Part shown: positions 1 through 18,609 of the stretch, one piece after another
How the letters are laid out: each line of letters starts with the position of its first letter
Position numbering within the stretch: the stretch's first letter is position 1
Assembly (NCBI GenBank): GCA_024180945.1
Contig: JAKSGN010000038.1
Coordinates: 1,364,001 to 1,428,000 of the forward strand
Length of the DNA: 64,000 nt
DNA from: Macrophomina tecta
Lineage: Eukaryota > Ascomycota > Dothideomycetes > Botryosphaeriales > Botryosphaeriaceae
Reading direction: 5' to 3'
Program-made: the position numbers and the translations under genes
Notes under the pieces: model-generated
What the model was told of the DNA's origin: nothing
The model's database searches: none
What the model saw: only the letters and a program-made list of their open reading frames with translations

Positions 1-2074
1 GGAAAAGGGACCGCACACGCTTCTTGGGCCTGTGTGCAACTCGGCGGTGGCCGCGGCGGCGACAGCCGAGGAAGAAAGAGGCGGTCCATTGAAGGTTTGG
101 ATATAGTACGCGGGAGCCAAGGCGGCTGTTAATGGGTGGCAAGTGATGCCCAAATCGAGTGCCGCTCGGTGATTGGAAATGCAGGTTAAGCTGCACAGCG
201 GAGCGGAAAGCGGGGCATGTCGCCAAACCTTCACAGGCGCTTCCATATTGGCCAAGATCAAGACCCTAGTTAGCATGCAAATTCCTCGCACCTTTTGCTC
301 TTCTCTTGCCGCGCGATTTACTCGAGACTACGAGCTTCGATGTGCGGCAACTGGCACATATGGGGTAGCTGAAGCTGTCATCCGGACGTGGGTGTCTAAG
401 AAACTGACGAAATTTCCGTCGACACGGCTGCTCAGCCCCCTTCTCCAAAAAAAAACGGCGGGGTCCTCATGTTGCTGGAGTTCTCGGCAGAGGTCCGATC
501 ATTTCGCAAGCGGGAGCAGTAGGAAGCAGCTCCGAATCTTGTCTGAGACTCGCTGTGCAGGGGTGAGCCTCGTCTCGAACATCCCCACGCGTACACGTGC
601 TGCGATTGGAGTGTGGTCCGAGGACAATGACCACAGCACGCACGTTTGGGGGAAGGCGCAAAGCGAAGTGAAGGGATGGGGCATAGACAAGGTGGATACT
701 ACGTCAGTGTCCCCCGGCTTGCCCGAACTGGCATGCATGTATTGGCATCCACGTCTCGTCTGTTTACTGCGGTAATGACAAGTGAGGCCTGAAAACCTGA
801 CTTTGAGCAGCTGTTGGCCGGTGCAGTCGGATGTTACTGTGAAATATTAGGCCAACCATCCGAATATGCATGCAAGTATAATTCGTCGCGGGCGGTTAGC
901 TATGCGGGGTGGATGGGACAGCAGTGACGGCGGAACAGCACGGCCAACATTGCGGCAAGCGGACGTTTGTCAGCGGCGCGGGACGTAATGCGGCTCTTCC
1001 GGCTGTTCAAAAAGAAACGAAGCCTAGATCTGGCGGAACTCAGGAGATGGATCCGGGTGTGACGAGCGGACGCAGGCCCATTGGTCGAGAGGCCATAGGT
1101 CGCAGAAGAATCACAGACCAGAGCTACCCGGAGAAAGCAATCCGGAGACAGCCTGTTTGAGAATGATGTAGAAGGTGGGCCAGAGACGTGATCTGAGGAT
1201 CAAAAGAGATTCCCTCATCGACTGCCGCCGCGGTAGATCTCCCGAAAGCTTCTGGTCAATCAGAAAGCGGAAAAGGATGCTGGGCAGCGACGCAATGATA
1301 AGGAAAGAACGTGATGGGGTGAAGAAAGGATTTCCCCTGCAGGAGGAACTGCAGCAACGGTCATCTCGCATGTAGGACGGCCCCAATCGGACGGCGCACC
1401 GGGTTGCATCGGGGTGTGCGTGACGAGAAAAGTGGCGATCGTGTTGCGGGAGTGGCGCTGTGCGCATTCGGTTGTAGGTGGCTATATTTCTTTTTCTATG
1501 CATCCTCCCGGCGCATTGACTGGCTGGAGCTACAGGCGCCTTCAATAGCCGCTGGATTGTAGGTGGCCTAAAATTAGCGCAGTATCGACAGTCGTTCCCC
1601 ACGCTCAATGAGAAGTCCCGACAGGGTACATGGCGCAACTACTGCAGAGACGCATGCTCGAGAGCTCAGGTTGATCTGATGTCGGCATCGTAGTCTAGAT
1701 CGATCTTGGCTTGCACGTTGCCATCTATCGTTTTAACTTTTTGGCCTGTGATGTTTTTGATATGGACGGCCGGCCTGAACGCCTTTGTGGCCTGATTTCT
1801 GTATTTTTCACCACCTTCGATGAATTAGTCGCAATTGAATAGTTATCACTTGGCCCACGCCTGGGCTCGTGATGGGCAGCGTGGGAAAAACAGCCAAGAA
1901 GCTGGGATCAGAAAGCCGTAACTGCAGCTAGCTGTCAAGAGTTTGTAGAGGGTATGGTGAGCTTTGAAGTATTTGAAGAAGTAAAGTATAGTATGTCTGT
2001 CTGAAAAGTATCGACAATGAAGGGGCAAACGACAACACTCGTTCTCAGCATCAAGCCTTTCTCACGAAGCCTAA
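1..2074. other. intergenic, nothing recognised
   Basis: This stretch lies 3' of the xylanase gene and reaches the window edge. Open frames here are short, mostly lack an ATG in good context, and resemble no family I know. No RNA gene or repeat was seen. It may carry the regulatory region of a gene beyond the left edge. Confidence 0.5.
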
Positions 2075-3535
2075 TTACACGCATTGATGATAATACGAAT
2101 TCCACTCCTTGCAGGTGGAGCCGCTCTCGCAGGTTGTCGAGCCGGAGTAGTTCACACCTCCGCACTGGCCATATCTGGCCACAGCGGCGCCAGCGGTGGA
2201 ACCAGAAGTCGGAGTAGAAGCGGCCGGTGTAGTAGCGGGGGTCTCCGCTACCTGGACAGAAGTCGCCGATTGGGCGGCTACTGCGCTGCCCGAAGTCTTA
2301 GTGGCAGTAGCGGTGGGGGCGGTGGCGGCCGGGGTGGTGGTGTTGGCCGCAGGGACAGACGTACTGCTGCTGTTGGCGCCAGCCGCCGCCTCGAGGGCGG
2401 ACAGGATGGCATCGTAGGCAGGCTTCTTCTCCAAGTTCTCATCCCAAGGAAGGGCAGCGCCGTATCCGGAGAAGGTGGAAGGCCTGTGTAATTACGTGTG
2501 AGTTGAGAAGAATAAATGGATATCGGTTATTACTCACACCCAAGAGTACTTGTCCGTGTAGTCCCAAATGGTAATACCCTTGCAGGCGTCTTTCTGATTC
2601 AAACAAGCATTGACGACGGTCTGGTAGTCGGTGGCCTGCTGCTTGAGGTTTGCATCGGTTGCGGGGGTCTCCATACGGATGTCGAGCTCAGTGATGGCGA
2701 CTTCAACGCCAAGGGAGGCGAAGTCCTTGATCACGCCTTCAATGGCATCCTGGGAGGCGGTGTTGCCGACAGTGAAGTGAGCCTGAAGACCAACGCCATC
2801 GATCTTGACGCCATAGGACTGAATCATCTGGACGATCTTCTTGGCAGCCTTCTGCTTGTCGCCGGACCACTCAATGTTGTAGTCGTTGTAGTAGAGCTTG
2901 GCTTCGGGGTCGGCCGCGGCAGCGGCAGCGAAGGCAATGGGAATGTAAGCCTCGCCAATGGTGTTGTAGAAGACCATATCGCGGTAAGTGCCATCCTCGT
3001 TGAGGGCCTCGTTGACGACATCCCAGTGCGCACAACGGCCCTTGTAGTGGGTGACCTCGTTCTTGATGTGGTTCTGTAGAATCTCGACCAGCGTGGCGTT
3101 GTCGAATCCACCGCTCTTGACCCAGTTGGGCAGCTGGTTGTACCAGACAAGGGTGTGGCAGCGCAGCCTCTGGCCGTTAGCCTCAGCAAGATCAGCAATC
3201 ACATCTCCCTTGGTGTAGGAGAAAGTGTTGCGCGAGGCCTCGATGGTGTCCCACTTCTGCGAGTTGCCGGGAGTAATCTGGCCGAAGTCGGCGGTGTTGT
3301 TCAAGCCGGCGACATAGGCAGTGTCGGTGAGTTCGGGGTTGTCAGTGGCAGAACCGAAGTACTCAAGGCCGGCAGCTTGCGCAGCCGTGTTCAGACCAGC
3401 TGCAGCACGGCGACTACGCCGGTGAAGTCAGCAATGGCAAGTGCGGAAATGATGTGGAGAAGCTCACGAGAATGGGATGGCTTGAGCGGCCTGGACGGCG
3501 AGAAGAGAAGTGAAAGTAGTAGCAAGGAATGACAT
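2075..3535 (-). CDS. secreted GH10 endo-1,4-beta-xylanase with C-terminal CBM1
   Basis: This is an extracellular endo-beta-1,4-xylanase that cuts the xylan backbone and binds cellulose through its C-terminal module. Three exons (3535-3468, 3413-2538, 2483-2075) with two 54-nt introns give about 450 aa. The start ATG at 3535-3533 opens a signal peptide ([19 protein letters not shown]), followed by a short stretch ending in Arg-Arg that looks like a Kex2 site. The GH10 barrel shows the acid/base Glu in [12 protein letters not shown] and the nucleophile Glu in ITELDIR. A Ser/Thr/Ala/Pro-rich linker of about 65 residues leads to a CBM1 with the family's Cys and aromatic pattern (YGQCGG...YYHQCV). 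A TATA element lies about 100 bp upstream. GH10-CBM1 enzymes are typical of plant-cell-wall-degrading fungi and are usually xylan-induced and glucose-repressed; I infer that here. Confidence 0.95.
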
Positions 3536-3631
3536 GGCGAAAGAGTGACCTCAAGTCTGGAGAAAGAGAGAAGCAGCTACTACGGCAGGCGGTAAGGAAC
3601 GAAGCACTCTTGGACGGAGAGCATGAAGCAC

Positions 3632-3639
3632 ATATATAC
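3632..3639 (-). promoter_or_regulatory. TATA box of the xylanase gene
   Basis: The minus strand reads TATATATG-like sequence about 97-104 bp upstream of the xylanase ATG, a usual fungal spacing. A GTGGGG matching the CreA consensus SYGGRG lies just beyond it (about 3653-3658), and an inverted CCAAT lies near 3762. I saw no clear GGCTAA XlnR-type site. Confidence 0.5.
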
Positions 3640-5621
3640 TCCTGGACGCAATGTGGGGAGAGAGCGCGTCGAGCCGGAGTTCCGCATTAAGGACCTGGCG
3701 CCAACAGGCGAGCGAGGCCCGTCGGCAATGCGGTGCTGGCGGGAAAACAACGAAGGGAACAGCCAATGGGCAACAGCGCAGTGTAGATTGAAACGGCGTT
3801 AAGGGAAGAATACAGTGAAACACTCGGAGAACAGGGGCGAAGTGCCGCCAAGCGAACGGAGGATGGAAGCGAGACGGCCAGAGTGACGTTTGATCAGCAC
3901 CAGCCGAGCATTGGACTGTCCCTTTGATAAATGAAGGCGGAGAAATCGAAGGATTCTCCGCCCACCTCTCAGCCTTGTGCAGAGGGCGGAGCGGAGTGCT
4001 GGGCTTGATCAGCCGCTCGCACTCCGCTGCGCATGAGCTGGGCCATTATCTGCGTCCGATCTCCGTACGGTGATCTGCTGACAGGCATCCAGGTTGCAAA
4101 TCTCGCGGCGGCAGTGGTAATGGTGTCGCGAAGCTTGATACCGCGAGCACGTTTCCTGCAAGGATTGCCTGTTTCGAGTTCAAGGCCAATACTGAATGCG
4201 CACCACAGCATTAGAGCAACGTTGGTGCTCTGCTCTTGCCCTGGAGAGTGGAGGCATTTGTGCGGCCGTGAAAGATATCAGTGCTCCCTGGTACCGGCTC
4301 TTGGACGACCGTCTCATCTATCCACACCTACATGTTGGGGGAGCTTTTGCGATAATTGCGACACCAAGCTCGTACAAGATGTTTGCCTGGTGTGAATCGA
4401 CCTGCGCATGCGGCGGAAGATGCCACAGCAACGAAGGTGAGGTTGCTGCCGATGCAGTTGCTTCGAACGTGCCCTGTTCTGGCTGTCGCAGGCAGACTGG
4501 ACTGATGGACAGCATGGGCAGAGGGTTGGGAGCAAGGCCCTTTCATACTCCTGCGGCTAGGCGCATCAAACAGCGCCAAGACGCCGACCGGGCAGACTTA
4601 CTCGGTGCTGACGCAGATATAGTGGATATATTGAAGACGACGGGACCAGCCTCCAGCAAAGTGGCACGGCGCGCACTCGAAACGAGTAGACGTGTCCGGG
4701 CGAGATAGCGTGGCTTGAGGCGAGGCTGCAACGGGCGGACAAAGGCGAGTGTTTCGAACGCCAAGGAAGCGTTGTGGGAGCAGTGTTTGGGGACAGCCGT
4801 GGGTTTGTCTGATGGGGAGCTGGGAGCTGCAGGCGAGGGCCAAAGGGCTTCAGGCCCCGCATGCATGGTGGAGCAGGGCCTGGAACATGGCCCGCAATGC
4901 GGGCTGCCGGCGGCCAGCAGCGCGAGTACCTGCCGCGGGAGCGCAGCGGGAGAAGACGACCGGCGCAGCTGGCCCTTTCCTGCCGGCTGCTGCTGCTGCG
5001 TCACCCTCTCCCACTCGCATCCCGAGCGGCCCGAGCGAGCCGAGAGAGGTCGGGCTGCTGACTGGCCGCGCGGGCGGCATCCTCAGGCAGCACCGCACGG
5101 CCGCGCTGGCGCTGCTATTCCGGGCACGGTGATGGAATCACAGGACTCTCGCAATGCCGGCGACCCGTGCGCAGAGCCTCGCGGTGATCTGATCACCATC
5201 ACGCTCAAAGGGGTTGACGTACCTGCGGGCGCGCCGACAGGGCAGAAGCTGCTGACCGGCCGCGGGCGAGCCCGACGCTGCAGGCGCAGAGCTTGTGCTG
5301 CTCCAGGCAGCCGTCCATTGGTCCTGCGTCGCCTTGGGGGGGGTTTTTCTTTTTCGCTCAGATGCGCTGGCGGGGCTCGCGTGGCCAGTCACCGCAGGGG
5401 CGTCGGTGAGGGCGAAGCGGCCGTTCAGCCCTGAGCCCCCCTGCCAGCCCTAATCTTGCAGAACAGGCAAGGCCCAGCTGCGATCCATTGGCCACTCCCC
5501 GCCGCTGCCCTCGCCATCCCTGCAATCTTGTCCCCAGACACCGTCAGCCCGGTGCCGCGATCCCGTTGCCCTACCGGGCCACGCATCCCGCCCGAGACCC
5601 CAGGCACCCACGAAGGATTGT

Positions 5622-5628
5622 TATATAA
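5622..5628 (+). promoter_or_regulatory. TATA box of the 5.8-kb gene
   Basis: TATATAA stands 104 bp before ATG 5732 and 161 bp before ATG 5789. Its position makes the in-frame ATG at 5633 unlikely as a start, because that codon would fall at or upstream of the expected transcription start. Confidence 0.5.
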
Positions 5629-5788
5629 ACGCATGCGCCCTCCTCCCTCGCCGGTCCATCGTCTGTCCAACACCAACACGGCTGCAGTCACGTCACAACA
5701 GCTCTCACCCAACCAGCTTCACCACCGCTCAATGACCTCCGCCAATACCATCAGCACCAACAACACCAACGCCTACCCTCCCGCAAAC

Positions 5789-6262
5789 ATGGCCCACCGC
5801 ACCCTCACCCAGTCCACCACTTCGACACAAGCGTCGCTGGAGCCCGCCTCGCCCGACGCGAGCTCGCAGACCTTCTGCTTCAACAAGCCCGCTCCTCGCT
5901 CGACCCCCTCCGCTGAGCACAACTTTTTCGGCGCCATCAAGGAGAAGATCAGGGAGCGCTCCAGGAGCCGGTCGCGGGCCTCGCGCTCTCGCGAACGCTC
6001 GCCAATGCCTCCCAGCCGTGTCAGCACCTCCAGCTCGACCTCGACCTCGCCCAGCCCCAGCCAGCAGCTGCGTCACGTCAATTCTTCGTCCACCACCAGC
6101 TCCACCCTGTCGCGCACGCCCGCCGCCAACAAGCGCCAGAGCACCGACAGCAGCTACTCCTACTACTACAGCCGCCACTCCAACCAGTGGTTGTTCGGTG
6201 GCTTCAGCGTGCGGGAGACGGTCAAGGGGGCCTATCATCATTTCCGCCATGACTCCCACTAA
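5789..6262 (+). CDS. small Ser/Arg-rich protein of unknown function
   Basis: This is an uninterrupted frame of 157 aa from ATG 5789, which has a good context (CAAACATGGC). An in-frame ATG at 5732 is possible but in weaker context. The N-terminal part is low-complexity, rich in Ser, Thr and Pro. A central box (HNFFGAIKEKIRERSRSR, followed by further RS dipeptides) reads like a short amphipathic helix and basic RS tract. The end (NQWLFGGFSVRETVKGAYHH) is aromatic and ordered-looking. No signal peptide or membrane segment is visible. The composition and conserved-looking termini resemble small stress- or development-related fungal proteins, but I do not recognise a named family and assign no function. 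Confidence 0.6.
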   Translation: MAHRTLTQSTTSTQASLEPASPDASSQTFCFNKPAPRSTPSAEHNFFGAIKEKIRERSRSRSRASRSRERSPMPPSRVSTSSSTSTSPSPSQQLRHVNSSSTTSSTLSRTPAANKRQSTDSSYSYYYSRHSNQWLFGGFSVRETVKGAYHHFRHDSH

Positions 6263-8834
6263 ATTTGGGGCGCTCATCACGGCTGGGCCCCTCCCCCACC
6301 TTTTCTCTTCGAAACCCAAGATTGCGGTGCCGGATTGCTGCTTAATCTGAGATTGACTCTCATTTCATCAAAGCCCAGCTTGGCTCTGGCAACGAGTCGA
6401 CGACACGATCAATGATACCACCGAGGATCAAGACGGAAGGAGAAGTGCGTTGCGGGCTGCGAGTGTACGCAACCCCGAATTTTGCTGGGGACGTTACGGA
6501 TTGCATGGGTTCTTAATGCGGAGGATTCTTCTGGATTTGTAGAAAACACTTATACCCCTTCCGAGCTTCTTGTATCCATAGCTTCTCTCTTCCTCGACTC
6601 CCTCGGGAGCTTCAAATCTTCACATTTATTTCCATTGCACTCACGCGTCCTCCCCGCACCTGTGACCCCCCAAAATCGGAAGCTTTTATCGTTTCCTACA
6701 AAGCTTTGATGCATCCCTACCACTCTGCCTGCCACGCGCCCAAAAGCGCTCCGTCCCTAAGCTTCTGGAAATAGCAGGGCAGCGCACTGGCAGGCCAAGT
6801 CGCAAGGGTCCATGCATCTGTGTCTCATTGGCTTCGGCGCAGGGCTGCGGGAACTAAGGTTTAGCGCACCTGGTCCGTTCGCCCCTTTCCCTCCTCGTCT
6901 CCCCGAAATTCCGCGCGACAGGGCTGAACATCACCGCCTGTGCCGCCCCTCGGCCTGCACGAAACTCTGACGGTACCATGGCCCTTCTCACGAGTCCGTC
7001 GTCCTTTCCTCGCCGTCTTGCGTGCCGCTACGATCATGATCGCCCTCTGCTCATTTCGACACGACAGCGCTTCCCTCCCCTCCCCCCTCCCCCGGCGGTG
7101 TCAGAATCGACCATTGCCCCGATTAGGGCACCTTGCATAAGACGCGCATGCCATCGCTCATGTATCGAGCAGGGGCTGGCGAGCTGGATGACGGTTCTTA
7201 TGCCAGGTTCTCGTCCAATGGCATAAACGTGGCCACGTCACCGGGGTTTGCGGTACCTGCCATCTTATGCTAAGGCCGCGGGCGTCTCGCGCTGTGCGAG
7301 TATGGCCATGGCAACTCCGCCGGGCCTGGATAACGCCGAAGTCGAAACGCAGTCATCGGACCTTCTGGTCAGGGCGACGCCGCTGTGTCCACGACACGCG
7401 GCCGTGGATTTTGGGACCTACTTTGACGGCCTGCCCTCCGAGGCGATCACTGTGGTTGCAAATCGCCCGAGCGTAGAGGAACGGAATTTCAATCAACGGC
7501 GCGCGCTATGCCCTCTTTGGCACGAATGGCTACAAGGGAGGAATGATGAGCGGGAAGGTGGACCGTGGAGGGCAACCCAACTGACAGCCCGCCGCCTCAA
7601 CGCGGGACTCGAGATCTCTTGGTATGTCGGTGACCTGAACAGGCTCATCTGCAGTAACCGGCAGACAGTGTTCCAACGAGCAGGTGCAGAATGCTTGTAT
7701 TGTCATGCTCTGTGTAAGAGCTACTCTGCTGGAAGCTAGCTAAGAGGGGTGAACCGTTAGCGCGGCGCTAGTGCATCGCCGGCCGCAACACAAACGAACT
7801 CGGATGTACAACCATCGTATTGCAAAATGCCGTCGAAATGGCATGCTTCGCGCTCCAATGGTCCTCCATTATTGACCGCGATGCAACCGCCGGGGCTGTT
7901 GATGATGAAAGAGGAAGCTCGACGGAGGCTTAATACAAGCTCTATAACGAGCCTCTCCGTGTTTGAAAGATGCCTGCTTGAGTGTCCAAATCTGCACGCT
8001 GGATCATGCGCGAGACGACATGGGAAATCTGGCCTCATCCCCGCTCCTCAGGCAGTCGATGTAGCCGCAAGGGAAATTCTGCCCATGACTACCGCTTCAC
8101 GGTACGCCGTGCTGTCGTGTGTCTGGGGTCCGGTCTCGCCGGGCCGGGACCGCTCCGAAGATGCGCTCTGTGTCAGTCATTGCTTGGACACTCCTTTCTT
8201 ATTGGGGACAGACATTGCACCTCACAGCACGCATTTCCGAAGAGGCACACACAGCTCACGAACGTGCACTCAGTTTATCAGCATGCCGGCCTTGCGATAG
8301 GTGTAATCGCCGCAGAAGGCCCTTCTCACGCCCGATTGCTACCTGGCATTTGTGCATGGCCCGGCCGGACAGAGCTTCGAACTCCGCTGGCCAGGCGGCT
8401 AATTCGCTCGGGCAGATTTTCGGTGCAAGCAGCAGTTGCGGTGCTGCTTGACCTGTTCATCCCGAAACCCGATGCAGGGCTTATCACATGACGCGGCCGT
8501 ACATCATCAACTCCGGTGTTGGGGCAACGCAGTAGGATCCATTTCCAGAAACCTGCATTCCTCAATACCGAACACCGGCGGCGGAGCTTATCAGGTGGCG
8601 GCAAAGATGGCGCGAAGCCGACGGACCCTGAGCCCCGCAGCGGAGTAAAGCGATCATGCAATTCCGCAATCCAGGCACCGCTTGACTACATACATACATC
8701 CATGGCACGCCTTGTCCAGCACTGAAGAAACATCTCTGCGGAAACCCTGAGACGTCGCCCGTCAGTAGAGTTCTGGACCCTCTCGGCTCCAATCTTACGG
8801 CCGAGCCCGTTCGAGAGACACTCAAGCGGCCACA
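6263..8834. other. intergenic, nothing recognised
   Basis: This gap lies between two plus-strand genes, so it holds the 3' end of the 5.8-kb gene and the promoter of the FAD oxidoreductase. A pyrimidine-rich tract runs about 6.86-7.1 kb. Open frames are short and overlap on both strands without family resemblance. No tRNA, repeat or transposon was seen. Confidence 0.45.
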
Positions 8835-10478
8835 ATGGCGTCGACGTCATCGGCAGAGCACAAGCCGGCGGGGCTGCCCGTCCCCAACTCGACCTCGTCC
8901 TTCTGGCATAGCGAACCCAACCAATTCCTTCTCGGCCACCGCACGACGCCCGAGCTCCCTGCTGAAGCCGACTTTGTCATCGTCGGCAGCGGCATTACCG
9001 GCACATCTGCAGCCCGCTTCCTGGCCGAAGATGAGCGCGCGAAGGGCAAGAGCGTCGTGCTGCTCGAGGCGCGCGAGGCCTGCTGGGGAGCCACAGGCCG
9101 CAACGGAGGTACTCGCCCGCCCTCCCTCCCCCCCACGCGGCCCCAGCGACCAACTGACTTGATCCTCCTCCAGGCCACTGCCAGGTCCTTCCCGTCGCCC
9201 GCGCCCTCGACGTGACCCAATTCGAGGTCCTCAACTACAACACCGTCAAGGCGTACATCGAAGAAAACAACGTCGAGTGCGAATGGCGCTCCCTCAACGG
9301 CTGCCGCGCCTACTACTCCCACGACATGTTCACCGTCGCCCAGGCCGAAGTCGACGCCCTTAAAGCCAAAGACCCCGAGCTGGGCAAAATCGTCACCGTC
9401 GTGACCGAGCCCTCCGAGCTGGCCGCCCACCGCATCAGCAAAGCCGTCGGCTGCACGCTCACCAGCGCCGCCGCCTCGCTCTGGCCCTACAAGCTGGTCA
9501 CCTTCATCCTCGAGAAGCTGGTGCGCGCCGGCGCCCTCAACCTGCAGACCAACACGCCCGTCACCTCCCTCACCACCGACTCCGCCTCCGCCTCCCACCC
9601 GCACACGCTCCACACCCCGCGCGGCGCCATCCGCGCCCGCACCGTCATCTTGGCGACGAATGGCTACACCTCCCACCTCCTCCCCTCCTTCGCCGACCTG
9701 ATCGTCCCCGTCCGCGGCGAGATGTCGGCGCTGCTCCCGCCCGCCCACGCGCCCCGCCTGCCCGCCTCGTACGGCCTGTGCGGCCAGCCCGGCCAGCCCC
9801 CCCACGGCGACGACTACCTCAACCAGCGCCCCTACGCCGGAGTGCCCAACCCGGCCGGGCACTACATGTACGGCGGCGGCGACGCGGCCGCGCACCACGA
9901 GCGCATCGGCGTGTGGGATGACAGCATCGTGGACGAGGGCATGGCGGCGTGGTTGCGCAGGCGGCTGCTCGAGTACATGGAGCTGGGCGGCGAGACGGAG
10001 GGGCTGCAGGAGCTGACGGCGTCGCATCAGTGGACGGGCATCATGGGGTACTCGCGGGACAATGTGCCGTGGGTGGGCAAGGTGCCGCAGGAGGGCGTAT
10101 GGTTGGCGGGCGGCTATACGGGTGAATGGGCGCGCTTTGTGGACGGTGGAGTAAGGTTTGCTGACGAATGTGTGCACAGGCCATGGTATGCCGAATGGCA
10201 CGCTCTGCGGCAAGGCGGTCGTGGAGCTGGCGCTGGCCGATGAGGCGGGTGTGCCGGCTGCCGAGGCCCAGAAGCAGGTTGTTGAGAGGGTCGGCCTGCC
10301 GAAGGCCTACCTCATCACTGACGACAGGCTGGCGGAGGCTAGGAAGCTGCCGACTGTCGCTGAGGCCGAGGCCCTGGGTGTGATTGGCAACCATGCTAGG
10401 CAGGAGGCCGAGCCTCAGAAGCGTAAGTCAGGTGTCTTTGACTACGTGAAGCGTTTTATGTGGCCATTGAAGGAGTGA
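8835..10478 (+). CDS. FAD-dependent oxidoreductase (DAO family)
   Basis: This is a probable flavin amine/amino-acid oxidase-type enzyme of about 506 aa. Three exons (8835-9108, 9174-10121, 10180-10478) are joined by introns of 65 and 58 nt. The dinucleotide-binding motif is VIVGSGITGTSAARFL (GSGITG at residues 51-56), followed by an acidic strand end (VVLLEAREACWGATGRNGG), the classical start of DAO-fold proteins. Later motifs include TVILATNGYTSHLLP and a closing FAD contact (VWLAGGYTG, then HGMPNGTLCG across the last intron). The pattern recalls the gamma-glutamylputrescine oxidoreductase-like branch, but the substrate cannot be read from sequence. The C-terminal 70 residues, after the FAD fold, end in YVKRFMWPLKE. 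No signal peptide is seen. A long antisense frame over this gene reflects its high GC content. Confidence 0.88.
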
Positions 10479-11409
10479 GTGGAGGGGATAATATACATGA
10501 TCTGACAGTATCGAGTGGAGATGAACGAAAGACGGAGGAGGAACACATCCTTGGGCGGCAAGAATGCTTTGACCGTACCCTAATATCCAGCGAATCTCAT
10601 CCTCCTCCAATCTTATCCGAATAGAAGATACAAAAAGCAATCGAGCACTGTAACTATGCATCGGCGTCGCAACCGTGCACGTCGCAGACGCTTGGCTGAC
10701 TAGTAGTCCAATGTCTGCGTTTTATGGCAATGCGAGTAAAGGGGCCAAATGCCATACTCGGATATGTCAACATACCCTGACGCAAGATGCTTCGTTTTTC
10801 CAGGTCAACGTTACCAACCCTATCAGAAGAAGACAACGCCGACCACCGTGCAACATTGAGCCTATCGAGTCTGAGGCGGGTACCAATGGCTACCTGTGGG
10901 CATCTTCCTTTCTTTCGCTGAGCAAGGCTTATCACTTTTCCGATTTTACATATTGGCATCGTCGCCACCGCTATACTTTTGCAGCAGTTTTGGACACAGA
11001 GAGCCAGCCCCATCCACACGAGGGAGTCAGACAGGTAAATGAGCAAATTTTTGAGAATAAGCCGGCTGTTTGGCTGGATCAATCCCGCAATAGCCAGGTA
11101 AACTACGGCAGATCAGAATTTGTGGCATTTGAATCAGCTGAGAGGAATAAAGTCAAAAATGTTTTGCCGATAGAACACGGAGAAGAACTTCTTTCCTGTC
11201 TCAATCCTCTGAAGAATATCTTCCAACTCGATCCTGTACCAATCGTCTTGCGTCATCAGCTCTACCGGAAGGTTTCGGAAAGCTAATCCCAAGGCCAGGG
11301 TTTCCTGGGAGCCATCTGAGAAGCGGGGCGAGGCGCATCTTGCTTGCTGGTACTGTTAAGGATATACGGTTCTCTCTGAACATTTACAGGGCGGCAGCCC
11401 AGCAACATC
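10479..11409. other. intergenic between convergent genes
   Basis: This is the space between the 3' ends of the oxidoreductase and the sulfatase. Base composition is less GC-rich than the neighbours. One plus-strand frame with ATG 10711 runs to 11286 (listed separately at low confidence). Nothing else was recognised. Confidence 0.4.
10711..11286 (+). CDS. possible 191-aa protein, unrecognised
   Basis: An uninterrupted plus-strand frame from ATG 10711 to a stop at 11286 encodes about 191 aa. A frame this long is noteworthy in sequence of only moderate GC, and composition is fairly balanced (for example GYLWASSFLSLSKAYHF). I see no motif, signal peptide or family resemblance, and a shorter frame is also open on the other strand. 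It sits between the 3' ends of two convergent genes. It could be a small lineage-specific gene or chance. Confidence 0.2.
   Translation: MSAFYGNASKGAKCHTRICQHTLTQDASFFQVNVTNPIRRRQRRPPCNIEPIESEAGTNGYLWASSFLSLSKAYHFSDFTYWHRRHRYTFAAVLDTESQPHPHEGVRQVNEQIFENKPAVWLDQSRNSQVNYGRSEFVAFESAERNKVKNVLPIEHGEELLSCLNPLKNIFQLDPVPIVLRHQLYRKVSES

Positions 11410-18609
<7,200 letters not shown>

Larger units (their letters stand above)
3536..5788. other. intergenic: promoters of xylanase and of the 5.8-kb gene
   Basis: This is a divergent intergenic region. The left end holds the xylanase promoter. The right end is C-rich and holds the promoter of the small plus-strand gene. Between about 4.7 and 5.45 kb the sequence is very GC-rich, which leaves long open frames on both strands, none with protein-like composition. 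No RNA gene was seen. Confidence 0.5.

Noticed and set aside
4715..5434. 239-aa plus-strand frame upstream of the 5.8-kb gene
   Set aside because: Composition (Arg, Ala, Gly, Cys) is that of GC-rich noncoding sequence, both strands are open, and no motif is present.
5732..5788. Start at ATG 5732 for the small Ser/Arg-rich protein
   Set aside because: It is in frame, but its context is weaker than that of ATG 5789 and the extra residues are low-complexity. It cannot be excluded.
8822..10213. Long open frame antisense to the FAD oxidoreductase (463 aa)
   Set aside because: It is rich in Gly, Val and Arg with no family likeness, and exists because the sense gene favours G/C at third positions. 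The sense strand has clear DAO motifs and introns.
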